Below are positions 36,846 to 52,205 of a stretch of DNA of 64,000 nt, piece after piece. A model generated the notes under the pieces. That model searched no databases and was not told the DNA's origin. It saw only the letters and a program-made list of their open reading frames with translations. Source of the DNA: Musa acuminata AAA Group (taxonomy: Eukaryota; Streptophyta; Magnoliopsida; Zingiberales; Musaceae); the NCBI RefSeq assembly GCF_036884655.1, contig NC_088338.1, forward strand, positions 5,429,501-5,493,500, in the 5' to 3' direction. The stretch's first letter is position 1; every line of letters starts with the position of its first letter. Made by a program: the position numbers and the translations under genes.

Positions 36846-39800
36846 AAACGGGAAAAAAAAGTCTAATGTAACTAACAATAAAACGAATATAATCACATAT
36901 ATTAACAAAAATATATGAAGTTATTAAACCGAACAAGTAGACAGTCGCCATAAATGGTGTCGATCGGTGATCTGAAGCCCCATAAAAGATAGGAACGAGC
37001 AGTGTGTCTGACACAGGTCCAGCAGCCCTACAAAGGATAAGATAGAGAGAGAATGCATCGTCGTTCCACTCGTCAGCATGCATTGCAGTGCTGTGGGTGG
37101 AGTCCTCCTGTGGCTCCAAATGTTGACAGCGAAGTTACTGGGAGAAGAGGACAAAGGATAGAATTGTTGACGTATGAATGCAGGGAACATGGACTGGATG
37201 TTGAAATTTTCAACGCCCTACCACTGTTTCTAAGATCATTTTCTAGAAATGGGACGATCAAAAAGTAATTTATTATTAGAATAAAAATACGACCATTGTT
37301 TCTAGAAATGGTGGTAGGACTGAGCTTGATTTGATCTCACACCCACCCCATCACCCACCGGAAATAAGACAGCTTGTCATCGTTGCTATTCGATTTTTTA
37401 AAGATAATTTTAAATTTAAAATAAATGAGGAAAAGTAAGATCTTATGATAAATTATTAATTTTTTATTGATTAAATTAATTAATATTATCATCCTTTTAA
37501 TAAGTGAAATTTAATTTTTGAGGTAAATTTACTAACTAAAGGATGTATTAAAAATATCATAATTTAAAATTTAAAAAGGTTTAATTTTAGTTGGGTGGTA
37601 TGTCATGATCTCATTATATGCAAGTTAATGATAATAAATTTATTTAATTATTATAAGTCTTCTCCTACTTGATAAATAAGATTAAATCGAAACGCTGTAA
37701 TACTCTTATATTCTTAAGGATTTGTTAAAGATCAAACTTTAGTATTGTGATCTATATCATGACATACGCTCTGATACTTTTACATAAATTTTTTCATCAT
37801 AATTATATTTGAACTTTTACATCATTTATCACGATATGATCCGATGAAATAATTGATTAAACTATTTTACCTTAATGATAATAGACTCATTTAAATTTTA
37901 ATATCATTGTTTTTAGGTTTCAATCTTTTAAGTCATTCTGATAGGATATTAAGATCTATTTTTTTATCGAAATTAAAAAGAAAGAGGGAGAACCAATAAA
38001 AATTTAATCTTTTCGATTCATCACTGAAACTAAATATCACATTCAAAAAACAAATTTATCCAACTCTTAAAAAATCTTACGTGATAATATTGCATCCCAT
38101 TATCATTGATAGAGTGCATAGATTCTGTTGATATTTGGATTATACATAAGTTTAGCTTTTATTTCCTAAATAAATAAATAATAAATGATAAAGCCAATCT
38201 ACACAACCAATCAAGCAAGCAAGCTGTATAGTGTCTCGTGAGCCCAAGTGGGGCCCTCGCGTATCTTTCTCTTATCGCCACCAGATTGCGTTGTCGGTAA
38301 TGTCTCATCTCAATTATTGGGGTAGAGCTGTGCCATATTGGAGGAGGACGGAGTGTCGAGATGTTACATGTAATGCATGTCCTTTACCGTGGTAGATTGC
38401 ATCAAAATCTACCTTGGCGTGCGAAGATAAAACGATAAGGACAATTCTCCGGCTTTCGTTCTCTGACAAGAGTAGATAAGCTAAATCACTCTCCTCAAAC
38501 CACACAACGCCAAGTATGCGTCTCTAGATGTGCTTCTTTTTTCTTCCAAGAAATCAAGCAACGATCCATCTTGCAAGAACCAACTTTTGGCGTTTCCAAT
38601 GACTTTTCAAAAGCATGATAGCTTAACTTCCACTGTGTGTTCTATAAAATAAAGGAGGAATCTTCCATCACATCATCATGATAATTCATCAAACAGATTA
38701 ATTATATATTATCTTACATAATTCATTATTTTTATATTTTAATTTTTATATTTTTAAAATTAGTAAACCATTAAAATCCGTTAAAAAGATACTTTTATAT
38801 AATTAAAAAATAAATAACGAGATTAAATATTTTATTTTTATAAATATAAGAATCTTAATAGTATAAGTATTATGTAATTAGACTAAATTCATCTCAACTT
38901 AATAACTCATTAATTTGATTAGTTTGAACTATACAATCTAAAATCTAAAATGCTTAAGTATAAATTACTGATAGTATTCTTATAAGCCCATTTGAACCTT
39001 TTCTTACATTAAAATTAAATCAGAATTCTCCAAATGGCAAAACAAAAATTATATAACATATAGTGATGTCTTAAGTCTTCCTTGCAATGTCTTCTTGTGA
39101 TCCTGAGATCCTTCCATCAGAACAATAAAGATGAGCCACACAATCCCTTATTCGCTATGAGATATTTTGGGGAAATCATGATGTAGTTCTGATCCGTGGA
39201 AGCTCGACAACAACGTAGCCATCATGCACAGCGGAATCATGTAGCATGACACCAACCTCCACTTGTATGGACCAACCTAACATTTTGCAGCAAATAAATT
39301 ATGAGAATCATAATGCATGGGGCAGATATTTTTCTAGTGAGCTAACGAAAGACTCACTCAGACATCATAAATTAATCTTCACGAAATATTAGCCTGATTT
39401 GATGTGATGTATCTGACTCATCTTCGCTTCAAAGTCGAAAAATCTGATCATACAATTTTTTTTCTTCTTTGTTTTAAAAATTATAGGAAGTAATAATAAG
39501 TTTTATTACCTCGACTATGTTTATGATTAGCTAATATAAATTCTCAAAATTTATGAAATTTTTGGGCCCTATGGGTTTCGCTTGTTTACCTAAATAATGT
39601 TTTTATCACAAAACTTCATCCAACACTTGAAACTGTCTTATAAAATTAATAAGGCTTATAGTTATATGTTGATAACACAAAATTCTTGATGATCATTTTC
39701 ATTTTAATCATACAATCTATATTCTATTAATAATATCTTTATTAGTTATTCTATCTACCTTATTAAATTACTGATTTAAAGTACATAAAACTTTTAATTA

Positions 39801-40563
39801 TTAAAATTATATGTTTATCCTATTTGATTACATCCTCATTCATATTATTTTTTAAAATATTTAAATTGATTAATATATTATTAATAAAAGATATGATATT
39901 TGTAAACATCATGTATGATATTTGACGTAATAAAAAATTTTAATTAAAAAAATTATTCGCATCAAACGTGTAGGGGATATCCTCTTCCGAAGAGGGTCGA
40001 GTGCAATAATCTCATTCTTATCTTGGCGTCTGCTATCGTTAGTCAATCACGAGTTCGTTGCTATTGGCGAGTGAGTTCACTCTCCGGTCTCTTTCACCCT
40101 TCTTCTTCCCCCATTGGTGTTGCAGACGAACGTATGCACCTATCCAAATCTAATGAGTGCATGGAAAATTAGAGCGGCATTTGCTCCTTGGTCGTTGCAT
40201 GCTATTGTCTATTCTGTCTCGATCCAGATGTGGACAGCAGTTTCATTTGAGTCTTCTTCGGTTTGCACTTCTCGTGCTTAAGGAGGACACGACTTAACCT
40301 TTTCATTTTTAGATTGTATTAATCTTTGATCAACATATATACATATATATAGACACGGATGAGTAAACTATCCATAAGATAAAAAGATTAGAATAAAGAG
40401 AAAATAAACTTTAAAGTCTTAATAATAAAAATAAATAAATTAAATTTTATTTCATATTATTAAGGATTAAAAGAACCCAATAATAACATGTCTTAGAATT
40501 AATAATTACTTTGCGACGAGTCAACTGTGATGGGATTGTATAGAGAGTGAAAAGATCAATGGT
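36846..40563. other. AT-rich intergenic DNA
   Basis: No gene or domain is recognisable on either strand. Two patches of more balanced composition, about 38200-38640 and 39960-40310, have no convincing coding frame. The rest is strongly AT-rich with short A/T runs. Confidence 0.55.
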
Positions 40564-41284
40564 GAGAAAAGTATGGATGGAGAACGATTTGATGCGATTT
40601 CTGTAGATCTTAGTATCCCGAGGCCAAACGTTTCCCAATGGCTACAAGAGTTAGGGTGGAAAAACAAGGGAGAAGCTTCCAAGAACTAATGCCATCATTC
40701 TAATCAACCAAATAATGGAAAACGAATGGCAACTACAAATGTCTCCCAGTCGCCATCTAAAAGCTATCATCTGACCATTTCCACCTTCCTAATTATTGAT
40801 GATGACATTTAGATTCATGTAAGGTTGTGTTATTTATAAAGTTTAAATATGTCCAAATCTTAACTATTTGTATCATATACGAGTAATTTTTATATTTAAA
40901 ATGTTAATTTAATGATGATATATTAGATTCATTTTATACCGATCAAAAGTTTAAATTATTATTTAATATTTTTTAACATAAAATATTTTTCTAATAATGA
41001 TGCATCAAACCCACTTGATATATTGGTACACCTAAAATATTGATATAATAGTAAAAGTTTAAAACCTCATTTGAAAAATTTTCAAGATGTCAATTAGTTT
41101 AGTTAATAAAAACTTTGACTATATAATAATTTATTAACATCATATTTCATTTTCATTATTTATCTTTTATAATAAAAAAAATAATATAATTGATCTTAAT
41201 AAATACACATGTGTCTGAATAGATATTATTAAAACCAACATATGTGCTTAAATATTTCGATACATACCTTCATCATAGTAAAAA

Positions 41285-41389
<105 letters not shown>

Positions 41390-42044
41390 AATGCCTGTTT
41401 TTGAGGTTGTAAGTTTGAATCATCACTTTGCGACATGTACTCCGACTGTCTTTATGACAATTCACTTGTCACTTCTCGAAGATCCAACTCATGATAACAC
41501 AAAAGGCAAGTTTAAGATATCGTTTACTAATTCTCGGTCTGTAGGGAATCACCGATAGATCATCTCAAATTAGCTGTCTGCATTAACTTTATGTCCCATC
41601 CCATCCCTTCACTTCCCTTTTATTGAGAGATCTATACAGCGAGAAGGTGTTCAGTCGTTAGCTGATGCGACTGCATTAATCAGTACTGCAAACATTTATA
41701 AGCAATGAAATGAGACGAAGAAGAAGACAATTCATTACAAATCCACAAGGAACTCTTAAACTGAGCTAATCCATCCGCTAATCTATTGCCGGAGACTTCG
41801 TTGTTTAATCTGCTTTTATTTTTAGGTTCTATAATTAAACCATCCATACAATAACTGGATTACTCAGAATTTAGAACCTTGATTCTGAAGGGTATTGTAA
41901 TAATTCAACTTAATTTCCTATCGAGAGTGGATTAAGTCTTAAATAGATTTACAAAATATCGATCTATGGATGTAAGACTACTGTTAATTTGAATATAAGT
42001 ATTTTGAACTCATGATTTAGTCTTAGTAATATTTTAGATGTTGT

Positions 42045-42885
42045 TGGTACACGAAGATCATCGACGGGTGAGTCGGTCCGATTGATTTATTGTCAAAGGC
42101 ACAGGTCCTTCTTAATGACTCCTCATTACTGATTAGAGGAGCTAATGTAGCAAGCCGATGTAGAGAGAGCCCACTAGGGAGGTGGTTCGTTGGGAGCAAC
42201 TTGACGGGAAGCTGGGTAGGAGAGCTGGATTCTCTTAGTTGTTGAGTCGTCTCTTGGTCACGTCTTTAGATGGTGCAAGGGGTCCTACACAATTGGTTTA
42301 CACTGGAGGTGTCCCGGCTCGACCCTAGTGGGTCTTTAGATGCTTAAGTTGGCGAAAGACAAAGAGAGAGGAAGACAATAGTATGAACAATGTAAATGAG
42401 AGAATAGAGGATTTTTGCATTTACATACTCGTCTTGATCTAGGGCTTAGCTTTTATACTTAGGCGTCCAGTGGTTTGGACACATGTTACCAAGCCTCTCT
42501 TACCTATGGTGGAGGCATTAATGAGGGCGACTTACTTATGTGTGTCCTCTGGCATCTTGGGCAAATCGTTGGGATGCCTTTGCATCGACTTTCTTACCGC
42601 TTTGGGTTAGATAGGAAGTGGTCTCTCTATCGGCTATCCGAAAGGGAAGACCGGTGAAGCTTAGTCATGTTGTCAATCATTAATGCAAAGGCATAACTTC
42701 TACTGAGATGTCAGCTAGGAGACGACTAGGGAAGCTAGGGCATATTGTCAATCATTAATGCGGGGCATGATTTCTTTAGCTATGGCATCAATATAGAATA
42801 TGTCTTACATGCTCACTTTAGAAAGTAAGAACAAATAGGGTAGATCTCTGTTGGCTACTGGAGGGAGCTGATAGTGCCAAGCTTT
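42045..42885. mobile_element. Insertion specific to duplication copy A (LTR-like, unclassified)
   Basis: Copy A has about 840 bp here that copy B lacks: around 47845, copy B runs straight from TTTTAGATG into TATTGATTTTTAATACC. The insert starts near TGTTGGTACACG, is less AT-rich than its surroundings and has no coding frame of note. It holds an internal diverged repeat around TTGTCAATCATTAATGC (about 42672 and 42744). Composition and the TGTTGG start suggest LTR material. No clear target duplication or CA end was found, so class and edges are uncertain. Confidence 0.55.
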
Positions 42886-43389
42886 TTTCTATTATATATT
42901 GATTATTAATTTTTAATACCCATGACATCAAATGATTCTTTTTAAGTAATAAATTATTTTTTAAAAAAATAATAAGATAATTTAGTTGGGGTTCCTATTA
43001 CAAAGTTTGTTTGAAATGTGAATTAACCCAAGAGTCATGCTATCTTTGGAAAAGTACTGTTGAGAGAAAAAAAGAGAGCGATGCCACTTAAATATATTGT
43101 TTTGGATATTATCGACTTACTCGAAGACAAGAGATATATCACTTCAATCATGCAATTGTTGATAAGGAATAAAACTAGGAAAGATGTAATGTAATTAATT
43201 TTTGTCATGTTAATGGAAATGCCAGTGTATGAATTATCTAACCTCTATAAAAGGATAATAATTTATACAATTTTTATTGTCTAAAAATATATATAAATTA
43301 TTATTTTATTATAAAAATATGAAATTTTTTATAGTTTTAAGCAATGATCATTGTTTCAAGTATCAGACTCATTTCGATGATCTAATTAG

Positions 43390-43910
43390 ACCAATATATC
43401 GCTCAATATCAATGTACCATGTATCGATACAATGGTACATATCGATATATTGATATTTCGATATTTCGAAGAGAACAAGAAAATAATGGATAAGAGGAAT
43501 GGTGGGTGGAGGAATAGGAAGAAGAAAGAATGAGGAAGAGGAAGATTAAGATGGAAGAAAAGAAAAGAGAGTGGTGAAGGAGAAAAAAAGGAAGAGGAGG
43601 GGAATAGGTGGGAGTGCAAGTAGGAAGAAGAAGGAATACGATGACATTAGTATCTTGAAGGAATGTGGTGGTAGTCGCATCACCAAAGGGCAACAGCGTT
43701 AAATGCAAGAAGAGGGCTTGCTTCTATTTTAGGTTTTTTTTTTTAATATTGAGTTGGATGAGTCTCATTGCTATTTTAAGTTTTTTTTTTTTTCTAAGTT
43801 GAATCGGGCTATCCAAAATGATGATGATCCACATATCAGTTACGTTCAGATGAGTATATACCGCTCGTTTCATACCGTTTTAGATGGTACGATACTTGAG
43901 TATACAAAAG
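43390..43910 (+). repeat. Dispersed repeat with purine-rich core, copy 1
   Basis: Begins with TATATCGCTCAATATCAATG and GTATCGATACAATGGTACAT. A stretch of about 170 bp of GAA/GGA-rich sequence follows, then a segment containing AGAGGGCTTGCTTCTATTTT. It ends with ACCGCTCGTTTCATACCGTT and a GATGGTACGATAC-containing stretch. The same order of blocks occurs at 48238-48760 and, reversed, at about 61500-62160. It is non-coding, and the Pro/Ser/Phe-rich frames it opens are artefacts. Probably a non-autonomous transposable element of unknown class. Confidence 0.7.
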
Positions 43911-45283
43911 AAATATACATAATTGGATTAAAATTGAGAGATAATTAGTAATAATCTAATATTGTTAAGAATTGAAAGGATCACATATGTATTGGATTTG
44001 GTCCAAATTAAGTTATTGGATTGCATTAATATCCAATCCCATGTAAAATATTTCTTAAATATAATACAATTTATGGCTACAAAATATTGCAAGCACTGCG
44101 TGATGTAAAGAGGGCATCTTAATGGCAAAAACCAAGAAATCAATTAAAAATTTTCCAAGAGGTATAAATTTAGAGAGACACATCAAATTGATAACATTCA
44201 TCTTACAAATTTATCTCTAAACAGTGTTTTTAGAGACATTTTTGTATATCCTTCTCTAACATGTATTCCTATGAAGTCAGTGATTTTTCATATACATGCC
44301 TTTGTGCAAAAAATAACAAAAAAATTACAGATATTTATTGTAATTAATATTCATCAATTGCTGGTTACTATGGCTATTAGTTGAGCTCTAACATTAGTAT
44401 CCTTTAAAACTTATAATGATATGAATGTTACTATTCTTTATGGCAACAACGTAATATCAAATTGCTAATAAATTTAGCGTTGCAAGGACAAAAGATTCAG
44501 AGAATTTGGACTTTGTTAAGAATTGGTAAAAAGAAATCGCTTTATAGTGTTGAGGAAGATGAATCCAACTTGATGTCCTCCACAGTATCCTGTTGGCCAT
44601 GTTTATAAATGAGAGAGAGAGAGAGAGAAAAAAAAAATCTTCCATGAACAAAAGGTTAAATTTTTTTTTTGGTGGATAAGGTTAAATTCTATTTATTCTA
44701 TTAGATTTTTTTACATGTTTATTTTGGTCCCTCATGGTGGGTATTGAATTTTTTTCTTTTATTTTTTAATCAGGTTTTTCATGACTAATAGACAATCGGA
44801 AGGATTTCTCATAAATATGATATCTCGAGAACTTTGATATATCGACTTAAATTTTTTTTAGATGGATTAATAACAATTCATGTGTGATATAAAAAAAATA
44901 TTTTCACATTCTTAAGTACGAAAAGAGTCATGTAACATATGTCTAATCTCAATCGTATTTAGGTTGATAAAATTTGATACGATAAAACAATATACCTTCA
45001 AGTTCTTTAGTAAATATTTTTTTTAATCTAGTTTTCCAATTATTCTTCTTACATATTATTGACATATGAATTGTTTTCTTTTCTCCTCTTTTTATTATTG
45101 GGTATATATTCTCAAACAAGTGATATCCGAGCATCCATATCCTTATTCACATATCATGATCGATTTTTTCTTGTTGGGTGACTCGTAGCATCACTCTTCC
45201 AAAAGCATTAACATTCTCTTGATGATGTACTTACTCTTTCTTTTCTAGTGTCATCTTTTTTGGCTGCACCATAAACCAAGAAC

Positions 45284-46285
45284 ATGACAGACAATACTAT
45301 TATTCATGAACAAGCAAGATGGGACTGTTTACGCGTTGACATTCTTTTGGAGATATTTGAAACCCTGAATATGATCGATCGGTGTACGGTAGCTCAAGTT
45401 TCTCACTCATGGCGAATGACTTGTTTCGATTCATCACTCTGGAGAACGATCGATCTCCGGATTCTATGGTCCGACCTTCTTATAAGGGTGGACACTGAGC
45501 TCAGGTTGTCACAAGCACTGATGACTATAGTAGCTTATGGTCATGGAAACATCACCAGCATTGTGTTCCATCCCAACTTACCTACAAAGGATGAGCACTT
45601 GAACATCATCAGTCGAGGGTAAATTACACATTCATATTAGCTTCTTCTTCTTCTTCTTCTTCTTCTCTACCTTATTCCCTTATAATCTGATGGGTTATAC
45701 GTATATAGATGCCCTCATCTTAAAAGGCTCGTCATGCCGTGTTGGGATTCCATCAGCGTAACTGCAATGAGTGATGCCATAAATAACTGGGGAGAATTGG
45801 AATCGATAACCATGCCTAGCCTTACTCCTTCCTTCCGAACCATGCTGACTATTGATGGATCTTGCGAGAGGCTCTCTCAGCTAAAGGTCGTCGGCGTCGT
45901 TCATGATGGATTTCTATCATCGCCTTTTGGAAACTTCCCCGTCGAGCTGAAGGTGTTGAGCTTGCAATGCTGCTTGGTGCCCTTGGGAGGTCTACTGACA
46001 ATAATGGACATGCATCTTCATCTCGAGGTGCTTAATCTGTCACACGTACTATTGCATCTTGATGAGCGTATGAATCCCGTACCACTGATGAAATTGTTCG
46101 ACAACCCAGTAGGCATGTTGATTCTTGAGAAAGCTTTCAGGTTGAGTAGCTTCTTCTACTGCGAGGACTACAAATCATGCAATGAATGCAGGAGGATGAT
46201 GAATGGTCACACGAGGCACAGTGATGGTTGGTGGAGGCTGGATGAGGTGGCCTCTTTGAATTTGAGAGAGTCCGATGATATATAG
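45284..46285 (+). CDS. F-box/LRR-type protein (At3g48880-like)
   Basis: Two exons, 45284-45618 and 45709-46285, joined in phase 2 (GG|A), give 303 aa. The F-box lies at residues about 13-58: WDCLRVDILLEIFETLNMID, then VSHSWR and SSLWRTIDL. It would bind SKP1 in an SCF ubiquitin ligase, with the rest selecting substrates. Downstream, [29 protein letters not shown] and WGELESITMP form the degenerate leucine-rich-like region of this plant F-box group. The C terminus has a Cys pair (CNECRR) and ends DEVASLNL plus a few residues. Length matches the Arabidopsis relatives (about 300-310 aa, from memory). The intron begins with a (CTT)n run at about 45641-45668. No known target. It lies at the end of duplication copy A, so it was probably carried along when the segment duplicated. 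Confidence 0.85.
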
Positions 46286-46559
46286 TTTGAGTTTCTGGAT
46301 TGAATTGATGTCTCACATGATATATATTATTATATTTTTTGATATTTTGTTTGGTCAATGCATTATATTTGATAGCAGATAAGATTTCTTTAATTATATG
46401 TGAAAATCTCTTTATTCTGTTAAGGGAAATTGAAATCCTCTATTCATCCTAACGAGAACGAAGCTTCTTCAATAATTATTTTCAACAATATTAATCTGAT
46501 TATAATCATTAATCATAAAATTTGATTTAATATTTTTTTCTCAAAGGCTTAAACGATTT
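46286..46559. other. Spacer between duplication copies
   Basis: 3' flank of the intact F-box gene, AT-rich. I see no feature before the second duplication copy begins at 46560. Confidence 0.5.
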
Positions 46560-47306
46560 GAGAAAAGTATGGATAGAAAATGATTTGATGAGAACCTATT
46601 GATCTTAGTATCTGGAGGCCAAAGATTTCCCAATGCTTACAAGAGGAAGGGTGGAAAAATAAGGGATAAACTTCCAAGAACTAATGCCATCATTCTAATC
46701 GACCAAACAATGGAAAACGAATGAGCAACTACAAATGTCTCCCCATCGCCTTCTAAAACCTACACATTTTAGATTCCTCCCCCAATATCACCATCTAAAA
46801 GCTATTATCTGACCATTTCTACCTTCTTAATTATCGATGTTGACATTTAGATTTATGTAAGGTTGCATTATTTGTAAAGTTTTAATATGTCGGAATCTTA
46901 ATTATTTGTATCATAAGTAATTTTGTATACTTCAAATATTAGCCTAATGATGATATATTAGATCCATTTTATATCGATCAAAAATTTAAAATATCATTTA
47001 ATTAATTTTTTAACATAAAATATTTTCCTAATAATGATGTATCAAATCCATTTGATATAATGATACATCTAAAATATTGATATAATGATAGTATGTTTGA
47101 CCCACGTATCTATGACATTTTCCGTTATCATCGAAATTAAGAGTTCGAAACCTCATTCCAATAATTTTTAAGATGTCAATTAGTTTACCTAATAAAATTT
47201 TTGACTATATAGTAAGATGTTGACTTCAATTCCATTTTCATTACTTATTCTTTATAATAAAAAAATAAAATATAATTGATCTTATTAAATACACACATGC
47301 CTGAAA

Positions 47307-47308
<2 letters not shown>

Positions 47309-47378
<70 letters not shown>
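47309..47378. repeat. (TA)n microsatellite, duplication copy B
   Basis: About 70 bp of TA repeat with one interruption near its end, followed by TCCGAAT as in copy A. It is positionally equivalent to the array at 41287-41386. Confidence 0.95.
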
Positions 47379-48237
47379 CCGAATCCCTGTTTTTTTAGGT
47401 TGAAAGTTGGAATCAAATTAGCCGTCTGCATCAACTTTGTGTCCCATCGCTTTCTCTTCCCTATGATTGAGAGATCTCTACAGCTTGAAGGTGTTCAGTC
47501 ATTAGTTGATGCGGCTGCATTAATCACTGCAAACATTTATAAGCAGTGAAATGAGAAGAAGAAGAAGAAGAAGACGTCAAGCAACTCTTAAACTGGACTA
47601 ATCCATCCATCTATTGCCGGAGATTTTATTGTTTAATCTGCTTTTATTTTTAGGTTCTATAATTAAACCACCCGTATAATGACAAGATTACTCAGAATTT
47701 AGAGCCTTGATGCTGAAGGATATTGTAATAATTCGATTCAATTCGAGAGTGGATTAAGTCTTAAACAGATGATTTAATACTATTATTTATTTGAGCTTAT
47801 TTATTTTGAGATAATGATTTAGTTTTAATAAGATTTTAGATGTATTGATTTTTAATACCTTAGAAAGAGTCATGCTATCTTAGAAAGAGTACTATTGAGA
47901 GCAAAAAGTGAGGGATATCACTTAGATACAATGTTGTGGGTATCATCAACTTACTCAAAGACAAGATATACATCCCTTCAATCCTGCAATTGCTGATAAG
48001 GAGGAATACACGTAGGAAGGATATGTAAATGTGATTAATTTTTCTTATGTCAATAGACATGCCAACTTTTGTGTATGAATTATTTATCCTCTTCAAAAGG
48101 ATAATAATTTATATAGTTTTTTTGTCTAAGAAAAAAATAATATAATTTGTAATTTTATTGAAATATACAAAACTTTTCATAGTTTTGAGTAACCATCATT
48201 GTTTCGAGTATCAAACCCATTTTGATGATATGATTAG

Positions 48238-48760
48238 ACTAGTATATTGGTTAATACCAATAAATCATAAATCGATACAATGGTACATATTGATATTTTG
48301 AAGAGGAAGGGAAATAAGGATAAGAGGAAGGGCGAGTGGAGGAAGAAAGATCGAGCAAGAGAAAAAATAAAAGGAAAGAAAAAAAAAGAGATAGAGAAGA
48401 AAATAAAGAAAGAAATAACAGAGGAGGATAGATGGGAGTGTAACGAAGAAGAAACATAACAACAACAGTATCACGAAGGAAAGGGGTGGTAGTGGCATCG
48501 TGAAGCAATGATGGTGGCAACAATGTTGAACGTGGCAACAATGTTGAACATGAGAAGAGGGCTTACTTTTATTTTATTTTATTTTTAATATTGAGTTGCA
48601 TGAGCCCCACTACTATTTTAAGTTTTTTCTTATTTTCTTAAGTTGGATCGGGCTGTCAAAAATAGGGATGGGCCACTTATTAGTGTATGTTTGGATCGGT
48701 ATGTACCGCTCCTTTCATACCATTTTAGATGGTACGATAATCCTTGGCTTGAGTATATAA
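48238..48760 (+). repeat. Dispersed repeat with purine-rich core, copy 2
   Basis: The segmental-duplication counterpart of 43390-43910, with the same terminal blocks (AATCGATACAATGGTACATA; CATACCATTTTAGATGGTAC) and a shorter, more A-rich core. Because it came with the duplication, it is not an independent insertion. Confidence 0.7.
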
Positions 48761-50113
48761 CAGAAATATACATAATTAAATTAACATTGAGAAATAATTA
48801 AAAATAACCTAATATTGTTAAGAATTGATAGGGTCATCATATATGTATTGGATTTGGTCCATAACATGAAAAATTAAGTTTTTAGATTGCATTAATACCC
48901 CAATCCCATGTAAAATATTTATTAAATATGATATAATTTATGGCTAAAAATATTAATATTGCCTGCAATGTTTAAGAGATGTGATATAAATAAGGCATCT
49001 TAATGTGAAAGACCAAGAAATTAAAAAGGCCTTTTTAGTCGTATGGTTAATCCTACAATTAAAATTATTCCAATAGCTATAAATTTAGAGAGAGACACCA
49101 AATCGATATCATTCATCTCGCAAATTTATCTCCAAACAGTGTTTTTAGAGACACTTTTGTATATCTTTCTCTAACATGTATTCCTGTGAAGTTAGTGTTT
49201 TTTCATATTTGTGCAAAAAAATACATATATTTATTGTAATTAATATGCATCAATTGTTGGTTATTTTGACTATTAGTTGAGCTCTAACATTAATATCCAT
49301 TAAAACTTATAATGATATGAATGTTACTATTCTTTCAGATTGTTAATAAATTTAGGTGTTGCAATTACAAAAAAATTGGAGAATTTTGGAATATATTAAG
49401 AATTGATAAATTGCTTTATAACGTTGAAGAACATGAATGAGAGAGAGAGAGAGAGAGAGAATCCTTAAAATGGTTTAAATTTTTTGGTGGTGGATAAGGG
49501 AAAATTCTATTTATTTTATTAGATATTTTTTACATATTTATTTTGGTCACTTATGCTGGTGATTGATTTTTTTTTTTTTTTTTTTACTTTAGATGTCAGT
49601 TTTTCACTACTACTAGACTACCGAAAGGATTTCTCATAAATATTATATCTCATGGACTATTTGATACGGTGACTTAAATTATTTTCGATAGATTAACAAT
49701 GATTCATAAACTCAAAAAAATATTCTTACATTATTAAGTACGAAAAGAGTCGGATGACTTATGTCTAATCTCAGTAGTATTTAGGTTGACGAAATTTGAT
49801 ATGATGATCTAATATACCTTCAAGTTCTTTAGTAAATAATTTTTTAATCTATTTTTCAATTTTTCTTCTTACATATTTTGGCATTTGAATTGTTTTCTTT
49901 TCTCCTCTTTTTGTTATTAAGTTTATATCCTCAAATAAGTGATATCCGAACATCCATATCCTCATTCACTTTATGTAATATATTATGACCGATTCCATCT
50001 TGTTTGATGACTCGTTTGTAGCTTCACTCTTCCAAAAGCATTAACATTCTCTTGATGATATACTTATTCTTTCTCTAGTGTCATCTTCTTTGGCTGTACC
50101 ATAAACTAAGAAC

Positions 50114-52020
<1,907 letters not shown>

Positions 52021-52205
52021 TTTGCCTATTGATATCCTTTTCAAGATATTTAAAGAACTGATAGCCTGAGTTTCTATGCTCCAATTTCGCAAGGGTGAAC
52101 ACTGGGTTTAGGTCATCTCACAAGGACCAAAGGAATGTGGTGGCTTGTTGTCATGGACAGACACATCAGTGCATTATATTCCACCCCTGACCTACCTGAA
52201 AAGGC
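52021..52205 (+). pseudogene. Third F-box relic (fragment)
   Basis: Recognisable as a degenerate piece of the same F-box gene exon 1. It has TTGATATCCTTTTCAAGATA (F-box start region), GAGTTTCT, then AAGGGTGAACACTGGGTTTA and TTGTCATGGACAGACACATC, ending ATTCCACCCCTGACCTACCT. These follow the intact gene in order. An internal deletion removes the middle of the F-box, and frameshifts break the frame. It shows the locus once held at least three related copies. Confidence 0.7.

Noticed and set aside
36436..36866. Open frames of 85-102 codons in both directions
   Set aside because: They lie within the GC-rich solo LTR, have no domain and end arbitrarily.
43386..43708. Phe/Ser/Pro-rich minus-strand frames, also at 48251-48541 and 61789-62211
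   Set aside because: They arise from the purine/pyrimidine-rich core of the dispersed repeat.
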